Assembly: GCA_026874595.1 (NCBI GenBank)
Contig: CM049311.1
Coordinates: 15,407,676 to 15,471,675, forward strand
Direction: 5' to 3'
From: Sipunculus nudus
Lineage: Eukaryota > Annelida > Sipuncula > Golfingiida > Sipunculidae
DNA: 64,000 bases
Below, piece after piece: positions 48,761 through 61,499 of this stretch (the first letter of the stretch is position 1; each line of letters opens with the position of its first letter). Below the pieces are notes generated by a model that had not been told where the DNA came from, did not search any database, and saw only the letters and a program-made list of their open reading frames with translations. Made by a program: the position numbers and the translations under genes.

Positions 48761-51000
48761 CTTGCAGTGGCTTTCAACGTGAATGATAACAATAATAAAA
48801 CAGAGAGTACAACCCCTCATGACAGAAAACCCATTTGGTGAATGGATTTGCTAATACCATAAAAACTGCACAAATACACTTAACTCCTGACCTAATGAAT
48901 ACATCACACCATTACGTTACTGCTTACAATCTGCCGTTGAGGGTAATTACCTAACCAAAACACCTAATATCCTCAAATAACTACCCTATCCCTGGTCTGT
49001 ATAAAATCTTTAAGGTCATAAATCAAGTATCTGGCATGGGCTTGTATTATACATTGCTTGCTTTATATTGCCAAATCAAACAAATATTTATTTAATCATA
49101 CGAGTTTATGCCAATCTCATTTAATTTTGCATGTTCTCATGGTCCAGCTGTATTTATTTTATCATTTTTCATAGAAGTTAGGATCACCGCCAGCAGGTGG
49201 CACAATTTTCTGATTTGCTGGATTACAAATTAATATTATTAATAATGTTATGTACCAGTTTTTAAAGTATAGTACCTTCTGCAGATAGAATTTTTTTTTA
49301 ATATCCATCAAGAGAATATATGGATATCTGTAAGCTTGTCAGGAAAAAAAATTTTTTTCAATTCTTTTAATATCTGTTGTGCAATTCAATATACATCATT
49401 TGTACAATAACTTTCACCACTGACAAACCTAATACAATAGCCCCAAAAGTTTCTATGATGAAACTCTGTCAGACTAATATCATGAAGTCCTGGCCTATTT
49501 TTGTTACATTAATAAATGATTAAATATTATCAAATATTGATCTGTTTCAGGCAAATGAAGTGTTCTTCAAACAAAGTTCTTTAAAATAATATAAATATAT
49601 TCTGAGCTAGGTTTGGACTCTTGAAGATATGGAGTATATGTATTCAGAATTCATATTTGAATACACAATTTTGAGTATTTATATTCATATTTAATTACTT
49701 TTATAAAATTCAAATGTATTTGTATTCATACTCTTCACCTAAATTTTAAAATCCAGGCCTACAAACAACAAGCCTCTGCACTACAGCCAGTTCCACTGCT
49801 GTAATCACTATTTCACAGGGTCAAATTCACAGCATATGCAATATGTGCTTAAGCAGCAAGTGTTCATCACCATGGCAACTGGATGGCAAATGGAATGAAA
49901 AAGTGTTTAAATCTTCCTGCAAATGAAAGACAATGCATTTCAAGTGGTTCTTGGTGTTTCAGAAGCAATTTTCACATCAATTATTATTAATCAAGATTTT
50001 ATAATGTTACTGTTATGTCCTTTTCATCACCAAAGACGTTACACATTCATTAACACTTAGTTAGTTAGTAACAACTCTGAACTAAGCTTCTGTGTTGACC
50101 AAGACATAATTTTCAAACAAGTGTCTATAAATGTATGTTAGGCTCAAGTCTAATTATGAACAACATAAGGTTAATAATAATAATGCCGCGCTGTGCTGTA
50201 TTTTATGCTGATCAAATGCAATAAAGTTCAAACAACAAGTCTATTAGCGATCATTATTGATGGGAAGAAAAAGTGACTTGAAACATCTCAACATTGGGCA
50301 TAGATGACCCTGCTCGTTTAGGTGCTAGGTTTTTTTGGTGATAAAACCTTCAAAAGTTCCTGAGAAAATCCACCATGGTAAACCATCGACCTGAAAAATA
50401 TGGTCTCAGTTACGAGACAGCATAAATAAAAACACCAGCAAAAGAAAGCAGACCTGCTTGACATAAAGTCCAAGCTCAATCTTTTGCCAAATTCTCTCGA
50501 TAGAATCATTCCATCAGTTTCTTTTTTAATCTTGTAAGATTGGACTGACCATAGCTTTAACTGATTAATGTCAAAGGGGTCCATTTAACTCGTAAGAGCC
50601 TTGATAAAAGCGGACACTGAATATAGATTAAATGAATCTTCCTGACACATACACTATTCAGCCGCTTTACTGAATGGGGGCTCTCTTTTCTTAAAGGAGT
50701 CAAAGAGGATCCTTCATAAACTATCATGATTACATTAAATAATACATAAAATTACCTGTATGTCAAACAACTTGCAAACATTTTTTCTATTTATCTTTCA
50801 TGATTATTGGTTTGTAATTTGTAATTCTTTTGTTTTACTTCTGTATCTTCATCATCACTTTAACAAAGAAAATAAAGGTTAATAACAACAACATCACCCC
50901 TAAACCTGCCCCGACCCCGGATGAGACCAGCAAATGAATACATAAACTGCAGGCTCTATCTCTATATAACTGCCCATTAACCCATGATCAACTGACACAT
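48761..51000. other. Non-coding DNA
   Basis: Mostly AT-rich. TATTCA/TGAATA-rich sequence at about 49630-49735 resembles the patch at 19180-19320 and may be a related dispersed repeat. No gene is supported; the minus ORF at 50318-50584 shows no family. Confidence 0.4.
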
Positions 51001-51360
51001 CTAAGCTACAAGTTGAGAGCTCATAATTCGTAATCAAATTTAACACATTGCTCCGACACTGGGCTAGTGTTCACACCTTCAACCCCCAGATTGACAAGTG
51101 CAATCGCGAAGTCACCAGACAGAACCCCCCTTTGTTCAGGACACGGAATCTAATTCTGTAACATGTGTTCCTGATTGGATTGCTCCTAATTAATTGCTGT
51201 CACACTGATTGAGTGCCACGCATGACCGAACAAACATGCTAATGAACCCGGCTACAATCCCATCAAGAAGACAAACTGAGTAATAATCACTCCTGAACCA
51301 CTGAAGCACCTTCTTATGTTCACCGCCCACACGTCTTAAGGTCGTAGATAACTTCTACAT
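51001..51360. promoter_or_regulatory. Candidate conserved non-coding element 4
   Basis: A 350-bp island with lower AT content, including GATTGGATTGCTCCTAATTAATTGC and CATGCTAATGAACC-like blocks. It lies about 500 bp downstream (in minus orientation) of the SUPT3H start-codon exon, so it is a candidate intronic enhancer. There is no coding evidence. Confidence 0.35.
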
Positions 51361-51847
51361 AACCAATTAACAATATGATGTATTCAAGTGTCCTTATTCT
51401 GGATCTGATCAAAATATTCAAATTATTTACAAAAATAAATTCAAAAATATCTGAGAAAGTAAGATCAAATATGCAAACCTGATTTAACTCCTAATTATTG
51501 ATTAAGATATTTCTTGCTTGTTAACCTGTTTTAAGAAATATTGGCTAGAGCTCATGTAACTGCACTTATAGTAAAGTAACATTTATTTTAAATAAATTAA
51601 GTTAAATGTGTCATACTGTATACTGAGTTACACTTCTGAGATTCCTTTTGTGCTCAAAGGTATATAACGATTTAATCATCCCCATAACCGTATTAAATTT
51701 GTAATATATTTATTTGAAGCTCTGCAGATGATAAACATTTCAGATAATTAATGTATATGAAAATGAAGATGGTCATACATAAAAGTAAAGAGTTCTATAG
51801 GTTAGTGAATATGCAAATGAGGACAGTCATGGATAATTGACACTTAC

Positions 51848-51967
51848 ATCATCTGCTGAATTTCTAGGGAGAACCATGCTTTAGGTGACACCCTGCTGCT
51901 TTGTGTGGGTGGAGATCCAAGAGGAGTGGGCGGGCGAGAGCTGTCACTCATTCTGCCTCAGGAAAAC
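51848..51967 (-). CDS. SUPT3H: SUPT3H (SPT3) start-codon exon
   Basis: On the minus strand an acceptor (TTAATTTCAG, AG at 51968-51969) opens a 120-bp exon. After 16 leader bases an ATG (51951-51949) starts M-S-D-S-S-R-P-P-T-P-L-G-S-P-P-T, and the exon ends W-F-S-L-E-I-Q-Q-M followed by AT at the donor GTAAGTG (from 51847). F-x-x-E-I/L-Q-x-M-M is the first conserved block of SPT3, just before its N-terminal histone fold. SPT3 is the SAGA/STAGA subunit with a paired histone fold that helps deliver TBP. The Ser/Pro-rich leader before it fits the variable N-terminus of the family. The exon gives 34 codons plus two bases, so the second Met is completed in the next exon, which I could not find to the left; long introns are expected. 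In human, SUPT3H begins inside RUNX2 on the opposite strand, exactly this context. The short length is the main reason for caution. Confidence 0.72.
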
Positions 51968-53112
51968 CTGAAATTAACCAGAAAACTTAAACATAATAAT
52001 CACAACACAAGAATCCATAATCCTACAATGCAAATTATGCAATCACAACTGTTCTGTTCCCTTGGTGACAAGTGAATTGGGTACATTTTCTTTTATCAAA
52101 ATATGGGCCCTATTATAGAACAATCAAGCTTTCAAATACTCTTGAATGGTGATAATACATGTAGGCCGAACTTATAATGAAAATTATGCATAAACAATAA
52201 AAAATAAAAATTTTTTTTAGGAAAATATATTTTAAAGGAACTACATGAAAAAAATGAGATTATGTTTTAAGAATGGAATACGGCAAGAATTTTACTTCAC
52301 AAAAAGATCTGTGACAAAATCACTTGTAGGTATTAATCCCAGGTAATTTACTTCTGTTCCTCCTGAGACATGTATATTGGCCAGACACTTATTTTGCCCA
52401 ATCTTAAGATGCAATAAACTGGTAGATTAAATCACTGATGAAAGCCGAGCAGCTGATCTGAACAGATCTCAAACAGTCCTCAAGCTATTTAGCTATAGCT
52501 GCGATGTACAGAGTCAATGACTTCAGGGCTGACACAGCGCTGGCGGACAATGAACAGTTCTATTCTTGGATGTTCATGGATTGTCATTCCCAGGGACGTA
52601 CTATTCTTGGAGAGATATTAACATTTACTCTGAACAAGATAGCTGCCTACCTGCACTACAATGCAACAAGATTCAGGCTTATCTACTGCACAATGTGCAC
52701 ATTATCATCACTGTGTATGCAGCATTTACAAAATCACTCTAAGTCAAACCTCCCAGGAAAGGCCCTGACGGGGTCTTGGAGATAAAAGCTGCATCCTCCT
52801 GATGGAGATGAAGGATTGTCATCTTCCCATTCTTTGCATCTTGCCATGATGTGATAATGTTCAATAACCATTTGCATCTGCTGTAACAGAAATCTCTTAC
52901 AACTGCCAGTGATAAGAGATAATGCATTTAACCTTGTTAAAGCTCCAATACAATACCAGGGATGTTACAAGTGACCAAAACAGACTTGAACGCCACTAAG
53001 GTAAGCATGGAGGCTGGGACTGTGAGGGTATCTGCCTGTATTTTTCTGGGATTATACGTCATACTGATGTTATATTTTATCCAAAAGTCATTGTTTTACT
53101 AAGCAAGGTCTG

Positions 53113-53114
<2 letters not shown>
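51968..53114. other. Non-coding DNA between SUPT3H exon and satellite
   Basis: No coding evidence. The ORF at 52504-52785 lacks family resemblance. A moderately complex patch lies at about 52500-52950. Confidence 0.4.

Positions 53115-53178
<64 letters not shown>
53115..53178. repeat. (AT)n microsatellite
   Basis: About 64 bp of AT repeats with one AC interruption near 53164. It forms the left border of the 82-bp satellite. Confidence 0.95.
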
Positions 53179-55577
53179 TACTCTCTATTACAGTAACCTT
53201 TCTCAATAGGTACCTCTATAATGGGCATCTCACAATTACAAGCACTTCTCCATTACAGGTACCTCTCTGTTACAGTAACCTCTCTCAATAGGTACCTGTA
53301 TAATAGGCATCTCACAATTACAAGCACTTCTCCATTACAGGTACCTCTCTGTTACAGTAACCTCTCTCAATAGGTACCTGTATAAAAGGCATCTCACAAT
53401 TACAAGCACTTCTCCATTACAGGTACCTCTCTGTTACAGTAACCTCTCTAAATAGGTACCTGTATAATAGGCATCTCACAATTACCAGCACTTCTCCATT
53501 ACAGGTACCTCTCTGTTACAGTAACCTCTCTCAATAGGTACCTCTATAATAGGCATCTCACAATTACAAGCACTTCTCCATTACAGGTACCTCTCTGTTA
53601 CAGTAACCTCTCTCAATAGGTACCTGTATAATAGGCATCTCACAATTACAAGCACTTCTCCATTACAGGTACCTCTCTGTTACAGTAACTTCTCTCAATA
53701 GGTACCTGTATAATAGGCATCTCACAATTACAAGCACTTCTCCATTACAGGTACCTCTCTGTTACAGTAACCTCTCTCAAAAGGTACCTGTATAATAGGC
53801 ATCTCACAATTACAAGCACTTCTCCATTACAGGTACCTCTCTATTACAGTAACCTCTCTCAATAGGTACCTGTATAATAGGCATCTCACAATTACAAGCA
53901 CTTCTCCATTACAGGTACCTCTCTGTTACAGTAACCTCTCTCAATAGGTACCTCTATAAGAGGCATCTCACAATTACAAGCACTTCTCCATTACAGGTAC
54001 CTCTCTATTACAGTAACCTCTCTCAATAGGTACCTGTATTATAGGCATCTCACAATTACAAGCACTTCTCCATTACAGGTACCTCTCTGTTACAGTAACC
54101 TCTCTCAATAGGTACCTCTATAATAGGCATCTCACAATTACAAGCACTTCTCCATTACAGGTACCTCTCTGTTACAGTAACCTCTCTAAATAGGTACCTG
54201 TATAATAGGCATCTCACAATTACCAGCACTTCTCCATTACAGGTACCTCTCTGTTACAGTAACCTCTCTCAATAGGTACCTCTATAATAGGCATCTCACA
54301 ATTACAAGCACTTCTCCATTACAGGTACCTCTCTGTTACAGTAACCTCTCTCAATAGGTACCTGTATAATAAGCATCTAAGAATTACAAGCACTTCTCCA
54401 TTACAGGTACCTCTCTGTTACGGTAACCCCTCTCAATAGGTACCTGTATAATAGGCATCTCACAATTACAAGCACTTCTCCATTACAGGTACCTCTCTGT
54501 TACAGTAACCTCTCTCAATAGGTACCTCTATAATGGGCATCTCACAATTACAAGCACTTCTCCATTACAGGTACCTCTCTATTACAGTAACCTCTCCCAA
54601 TAGGTACCTCTATAATAGGCATCTCACAATTACAAGCACTTCTCCATTACAGGTACCTCTCTGTTACAGTAACCTCTCTCAATAGGTACCTGTATAATAG
54701 GCATCTCACAATTACAAGCACTTCTCCATTACAGGTACCTCTCTGTTACAGTAACCTCTCTCAATAGGTACCTCTATAATAGGCATCTCACAATTACAAG
54801 CACTTTTCCATTACAGGTACCTCTCTGTTACAGTAACCTCTCTCAATAGGTACCTCTATAATAGGCATCTCACAATTACAAGCACTTCTCCATTACAGGT
54901 ACCTCTCTGTTACAGTAACCTCTCTCAATAGGTACCTGTATAATAGGCATCTCACAATTACAAGCACTTCTCCATTACAGGTACCTCTCTGTTACAGTAA
55001 CCTCTCTCAATAGGTACCTGTATAATAGGCATCTCACAATTACAAGCACTTCTCCATTACAGGTACCTCTCTGTTACAGTAACCTCTCTCAATAGGTACC
55101 TCTATAATAGGCATCTCACAATTACAAGCACTTCTCCATTACAGGTACCTCTCTGTTACAGTAACCTCTCTCAATAGGTACCTCTATAATAGGCATCTCA
55201 CAATTACAAGCACTTCTCCATTACAGGTACCTCTCTATTACAGTAACCTCTCCCAATAGGTACCTGTATAATAGGCATCTCACAATTACAAGCACTTCTC
55301 CATTACAGGTACCTCTCTGTTACAGTAACCTCTCTCAATAGGTACCTGTATAATAGGCATCTCACAATTACAAGCACTTCTCCATTACAGGTATCTCTCT
55401 GTTACAGTAACCTCATTCAATAGGTACCTCTATAATAGGCATCTCCCAATTACAAGCACTTCTCCATTACAGGTACCTCTCTGTTACAGTAACCTCTCTA
55501 AATAAGTACCTCTCTATAATAGGCATCCCACAATTACAAGCACCTCTCCATTACAGGCCCCTCACTATTACAGGCAC
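53179..55577. repeat. 82-bp satellite array, about 29 copies, with 16-17-bp internal monomers
   Basis: A unit of 82 bp recurs head to tail with very few differences, which implies recent amplification or homogenisation. The unit splits into five related pieces of 15-17 bp: GTTACAGTAACCTCTCT, CAATAGGTACCTGTAT, AATAGGCATCTCACA, ATTACAAGCACTTCTCC and ATTACAGGTACCTCTCT. It is therefore a higher-order repeat of a shorter ancestral motif. Variant positions (for example CTCTATAAT versus CTGTATAAT after GGTAC) alternate between copies. The motif resembles the subterminal repeats of the pogo-like ends in this window, and such a terminus directly follows at 55616-55651. Each unit carries two GGTACC (KpnI) palindromes. 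No ORF. Confidence 0.95.
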
Positions 55578-55651
55578 CTGAGGCAAGACAATTTTATTAA
55601 GGGCAAAACCTAAGATCTCACAAGTGTCCATAATATGGAAGTTCAACTGTA
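55578..55651 (-). mobile_element. Pogo-like terminus flanking the satellite
   Basis: Read on the minus strand from 55651: TA-CAGTTGAACTTCCATATTATGGACACTTG, the same design as the ends at 25148 and 55806 (TA, CAGT-GAAC, then TTATGGACAC). It faces outward from the satellite array, so the array lies on the inner side of a transposon end. Confidence 0.55.
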
Positions 55652-57787
55652 TATTGAATCTTGAAGTTATAGCAAGACTGATCCAAGAAGGGGAGGGTCT
55701 TCTTTTGGATAAGGAACAAATCTTAACTGGAACCTTTTATAATCTAAGTAAGCTTTTCATATAACGGCCTCAGATGGCCAATCAGCCTAAGATTCATATT
55801 CCTTATACAGTAGAACCTCGATTTCTCACCAACATATGAAGAATAGGAACTATTCCTAGGATGCTGTTACGCACCTACATCAATGTGATAGACCTTTTAA
55901 TTGATTCAATTAATTAATTCTTCACCTTTGATATAATTCCCGGTTCATTTCATATTTTAGTTGTAAATTTCAGACTTTAATTTAAATGAAAAAAATTTTA
56001 AACACAAAGAATATTAATTAATTTAGCAAGTAAAGGAATAATGTAGCTCATCCTCTGTTTATTGATGCCATTTTAGTATATACCAGTGTTAGTGGAGTGG
56101 TTTACCACCGAGGGTTAATACTAGATCTCAAGCAAATACACAACAAATAATCTCATAATTACAGTGTACTCTTTCAAACTTGACAGCGCACAGTTTTCAG
56201 GATGGTACATGCAAATAAAAATAATCGAAACAAATCAATCCAGAGGTTAAGAATCGTTTATTAAAATCATTGTTACAACCCCAACTGTTTTGGAAGAACA
56301 GTGCCTAATTTCTGTACGTAATATACCTTAGTGCACTTTTCGGTGTGTTTGTTTCAGGAACGGTTCTCCAGCTATCATGAAAGGAATCACATGTGTGCGT
56401 TGAGCGGCATTTGTTATTTGTGAAAAACAAACTCCTTACACCTGTTCTCCTTGGTTCAGACATCTGCCAGACTGCTACTGTTTAAGTTTTTTTTTCTAAG
56501 GAACGCAGGACATTTCCTGCATAGCATTTGTCTGAATAATATTGGATGACAGACTATAAATCCAGGATTAAAAAGCTTCAATGTGTTTTTCTTGGTATTA
56601 CTGCAATTGTAGATTAAAAGATTTGGTATACACAGAAAAATTTTTACCATTCAACAAACCAGGATTTCCAAAATTAATATTCCTTAAACAAATAGCCACA
56701 ATCTAATCTTGCAAGTACCACATAAATTAGTATAAAGTGATAAAGAGTGATGATATGAAGAAACTGCATATTTTATAAAATGGCAGATAATATTATTTTT
56801 AATAGGGCAAAGTATTAAAGTTTACATGCGTATGATCTACTTGATAAAAAATAGACATGATTATGAATGTGAATGTGAATGGTAACTTTATGCTGTACAG
56901 GTATTACACACACACACACAGGTAGGAGTTGCACACAGGTAAGGGCAGAATGACAGACACAGATGACAACATAACCTCCAGCCAACATCAATAGAGGAAG
57001 CAATAAGGACCAAATATACAGTATGTTGTAGGGCCTATATTAGACACAGGACCTAGTACTAAATGTGACAAAATAGTGTCATGTAACCCTCAATGGTACC
57101 CATGTACCCATAAGGCACAAGCACACATAACATGATATTGATAACACAAAGCAATGCTGGGGGCCACTCCTGTAGCTACCAGCAGCTGGCAGGGGTACAA
57201 GTAGGTCTGCTGATCTGTCCTCCATCAGCACTGTAACAGCCCTCAGGGGGGAGAACAGCACTGTCTTGTGATTCACCAGCATGTGACTGCTGCACAGCCG
57301 TAACCTGATCAAGGACAGCAGCATGCCAGCTTCCTGGCAGTGCTGGGTAGCTTTTAACTTCCGCGTTTGTACAGTGATGGGTTCACTGCATGATACCCCA
57401 TACCAGTACACTGACTAATACATGTTCAATCCAAACTCAGCACCGATACAAGTATACCATCCCTGTACCCTAACCCACATTATACACAGTGTCAGTGGGA
57501 CATTATATAGAAAACAGCTGATACTTAGTTTGTTGTTGAATAATGTTTATCAGCTGGTGTACATGACACATAGGACATTACACTTGTAACATTTGCACTA
57601 CTTTATGAGTGATGAGGAGATCTGCAGGAGACCTCATTTTATGTGGTATATGGTCTAGTGATTTGCTGAATGTTGTATGTTCAATCTGGGACTATTTATA
57701 TATCTTCAAAGCCATCACAGAAAATTTGAAGTTTCCATAATAAATTTATTAATAAAAGTCATACATCTTTGTCTGAAAAAGAATATA

Positions 57788-57788
<1 letters not shown>
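55652..57788. other. Non-coding DNA, one more transposon terminus
   Basis: At 55806-55850, TA-CAGTAGAACCTCGATTTCTC is another pogo-like left end without a partner. A short CA run lies at 56907-56920. The remainder, including the minus ORF at 57079-57411, has no recognised content. Confidence 0.5.

Positions 57789-57843
<55 letters not shown>
57789..57843. repeat. (TA)n(CA)n microsatellite
   Basis: About 20 TA units directly followed by six CA units. An ORF running through it (57769-58047) is an artefact of the repeat. Confidence 0.95.
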
Positions 57844-59062
57844 CATTATTTTTATAAAGTCAGTTCATCTGGAAAGGAAGTGTCTCCTTGTTGCTTTATG
57901 GATGGAAAAGCTTTGCTCAATTTTACTCCTCTATTGTACTGGTGCATAAAATTTAGCAAAGACTTTACTGTAAGAGCTTTTGTCATCCAGAAATGCCTTA
58001 AAAATGAACATGGTAAAGCAGTGTGTCCGGCAAAGGTAAAGCATTAACAAATATTATTTTATTATAAGAGATAAGAATTTTAAATGCACAATGAACTTCA
58101 TGAACTGCTGATATTAGTAACTAATCACACGTAACAAAATCCATTTTGTAAATTTTTATTTATAAATAAGACAGAATTATTATCCATACATTAAAATCAA
58201 TAAAAAAGGTACAATTTATTTAATTTTTTAAAAGCTCAAAATCTTAAGATCAAACTCTTTCAAGATGTACATATGTGAACATAGGAACAATAAGTACTGC
58301 AAAGACAGAGAGAACCATTTTACATGTTTAACTAGCAAAGACTTAAATTGAATGAAATTCTCCACTTTAGTGTGCATCAACTTATTGATTTTCATGCAAG
58401 ATGTTGAAATATGCAGTATGCTATTCCAAACCCATGTGCAGGGCTTCGAAGACCTTTGCGAAGAGTCACTTCACAATATTCTAAAAACATGTAATTGCGG
58501 GCAAACTAAATGCACATTTTCATCATATGGGTTCTGGCAAACCTCATAATGACTTGTTGTAAAGCACTGTTATTGACATGCCTGGTTCTGGGGCAATATT
58601 ATCAATATACCTCAGACACCACAAAGTCGTACAATCTGGGCTCCTATTACTTTTATTACGGCCTTATTCAGGCCTGGTATTGTTGATGTTTAACGTATGG
58701 TCCACTGTGCCAGGAAAACCTGACATCTACCTGTGATTTGAGAAATGTGTCTAGGTAGAAACCATTTCGTGCGGTCAGGCCATCCTTTGTGGAGGCGTCC
58801 CTAACATAACAAGCATTTATCAGTTCAACAGCGGCTGCCGTCTCGTCTGCTTTAAGTTAAATAAAATTTCTTGTGTTGCATTTGGGATTTTACTGTGCTT
58901 AACTAAACAGGACGTCACGAAATGTGAGTATTGTTATTATGCTACAATGTGGGGTGTCTGAACACGAGCTGGGCGAGATTTTTTCTCTGAAGGCTTTCCG
59001 TGACACTGGCACCGAAGATGCGAGGTCTGGATGAATTGTCTTGCAGAGACCATCTCAAATAT
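57844..59062. other. Non-coding DNA with a complex patch at 58560-59060
   Basis: From about 58560 the sequence is less AT-rich, with a TGACGTC-type CRE near 58911 (GGACGTCACG). It may be regulatory for the nearby divergent promoters. No exon is convincing. Confidence 0.4.
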
Positions 59063-59071
59063 GCAAAACAG
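59063..59071. repeat. Target-site duplication, left copy
   Basis: GCAAAACAG, identical to 61356-61364, directly flanks the Mutator-like element. Confidence 0.9.
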
Positions 59072-61355
59072 GGCAATAAATAAAACTCGGAAGTCGGAAG
59101 TCGGAAGCCTTCGGAAGTCGGAAGCCGTTATAATTTTTGATATAATGTTAAAAATAACGATCATACCAACACTTTTTCGTGTTAAAATGGAAGATATAGA
59201 CCCCCTTTGAAAAACCAGAAAGTCGCACAAACGTATATTCCCATATATGAAAATCAAAGCATTTTTAATGCGTCGGAAGCCTCTCGGAAGTCATCCTGAG
59301 GTGACAGATGATGTTCAAAATGCATAAAACTCGGAAGTCAAGACCATATAGCACCAACCAAAAATGACACAGAAAAAGTCTGGCATAATTCCAAATTTTA
59401 ATTTAAGTTATATTTATGTATTTGAATGAAACCATAATGTATATTACTAATTATATATGTATATTAAACATAATAATATATAAAATAGAAAAAATAAATG
59501 TTGAAATATGCATTCAAATGTAATACATTATATATCATATCGCGACGTAATATTTTAATATGGAATGTTATTTCTAATGAATATAATATAAAAGCATTTA
59601 AAATTTCGTAATTTTATCAAAAAGGTGTGATAATTTTTTTCATTATATAACAAAATAGATAAGAATATTTTATCATATAAAAAAGTTAAGTATTCTAAAT
59701 TAATTTGTATTATAATATTTTTACATAATAATATTCAAATATTTGATAAATACATAAATTTGTATATTAATGTAAAAAACTAACAAATTATCAAACTGTC
59801 GCATCCTTGCAGGAACTGGTAAAACCGTAAGAAAAGTCCATTAAGTTTTGTATTAATAAAACTATTCTTCTTTATCCATTAGGGTGCTATATACATATAA
59901 ATGAAACTAATTTTTATCCATGCATTAGGTTGCTTTATATGGAACGCATATAACTCTCCAATGCTTGTTGAATACTGATCACCCAACGTATCAGGAAACA
60001 TGTTTAGATCATTGCACAGAGATTTTGCATAAACCATTATAAAAACACTTCCAAAATATTTCGAAAATTTAAAAATATGTAAAACTACATAACTGTGAAA
60101 GATTGAAAAAAAGGCATGTGATGTTGCAAAAATATTGATATAAATAATAACAGTATCTTTATATTTTGATTTTAGCTTAATCAAAATAATTTATGTAGAA
60201 AGGAGATTACATTATTATATGATTCCTGAGATCATTTTTAAATTTTACACTTTAAAGCCACATACTGTTTCGGAAACATTTTAAGAACAGTTTCATAAAA
60301 TGTTTGTGCTAACTGGGGATCAGGCAATAAGAACAATGAAACGCGTGTGCCTTTAAGGTAACGACATAAACTATCTTTAGATAATTATCAGTTACAACTA
60401 ATAGGAGGAATCGCCATCTAAATTCTTTTCTGCCATCTGTTATCCTTTTGATTTGTTAGAATAACTCCCTAGCTGGAGGAGATAAATTATCACATACATA
60501 AATGGATATATAAATAATCATATTATATACAATTTAATCATTTCATATATTAATTTATATTGACTTATATAATTTGGTCTTACTTAATATAGGAATATTG
60601 ATTATAATGTACTTTTTTAATATTTATTTTATCATATAATATAATTTAATAACAAATTATATCGATGTTGAATGAATATATAATTATATCGTTATCTGTG
60701 TTATTTAACACTTTATGTATACATTTTATTATACTTGTATTATGTAATTATATTTTGCATCATATATGTATTTGTTTAATGAAAAAAATAGAGAATACCA
60801 AAACAAATCTGTATTGTATTATACTTTTTTTTATTTATAATTATAGTATTTTATATTCATGTTTTATATTTTAATATGAATTTATATATTATGTTGTTAG
60901 TTATATACATTATGATTTTATTCAAATACATTAATATCACTAAAATTAATTTTTGGGTTAATGCATATATTATTTTGTTAGTTATATACATTATGATTTT
61001 ATTCAAATACATAAACATTACCTAAATTAATATTTGGGTTGATGCAAGACCCTTTTTGTGTCGTTGTCGGTTGGTATACTGTGGCTTGACTTCCGAGTTT
61101 TATGCATTTTGAGCATCATCTGTCACTTCAGGATGACTTCCGAGAGGCTTCCGACGCATTAATTATGCTTAAATTTTCATATATATCAATATATATCTTT
61201 GAAACTTTCTCGTATGAAAAAGGGTGTCTATATCTTCCGTTTTAACACAAAAACTTGTCGATTTGTTCGTTATTTTTAAAATTATACTAAAATATAAAAC
61301 GGCTTCCGACTTCCGAGGGCTTCCGACTTCCGACTTCCGAGTTTTATTTATTGCC
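59072..61355. mobile_element. Non-autonomous Mutator-like element (2284 bp, ~385-bp inverted ends, 9-bp target duplication)
   Basis: The ends start GGCAATAAATAAAACTCGG on both sides in inverted orientation. The inverted repeats run about 59072-59456 and 60971-61355 with roughly four-fifths identity by eye. They carry CGGAAGTCGGAAGTCGGAAG blocks and further ACTCGGAAGTC copies inside. Perfect 9-bp duplications (GCAAAACAG) flank it. Nine-base duplications with long inverted ends are the hallmark of Mutator-like elements; hAT (8 bp) or other groups fit less well. The interior is very AT-rich and has no transposase frame, so it would depend on an enzyme elsewhere. An extra 80-bp tandem duplication lies beside the right inverted repeat (about 60889-60965 repeated at 60971-61045). 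The insertion lies in the inferred 5' intron of SUPT3H. Confidence 0.85.
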
Positions 61356-61364
61356 GCAAAACAG
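61356..61364. repeat. Target-site duplication, right copy
   Basis: GCAAAACAG, identical to 59063-59071. Confidence 0.9.
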
Positions 61365-61499
61365 CCCGGTTGCGTGGGCGATATTACAAGTATGGCTTAG
61401 GTTCAGGTTACATAGACCGCCAACACTTGTCAGCTGATGTAAACATCCCCGCGTGAATCAAGTTTAGCTTTTTATAAGTCTAGCAAAGCACCCTACACA

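Noticed and set aside
53179-55577. CRISPR-like array of regular repeats
   Set aside because: The repeats are contiguous 82-bp units without variable spacers, in a eukaryotic intron; this is a satellite.
57769-58047. 92-codon ORF on the + strand
   Set aside because: Its N-terminal part is the TA/CA microsatellite, and the remainder has no recognisable family.
60665-60874. 69-codon hydrophobic ORF inside the Mutator-like element
   Set aside because: It is very AT-rich, composed of residues expected from random AT sequence, and has no transposase motif.
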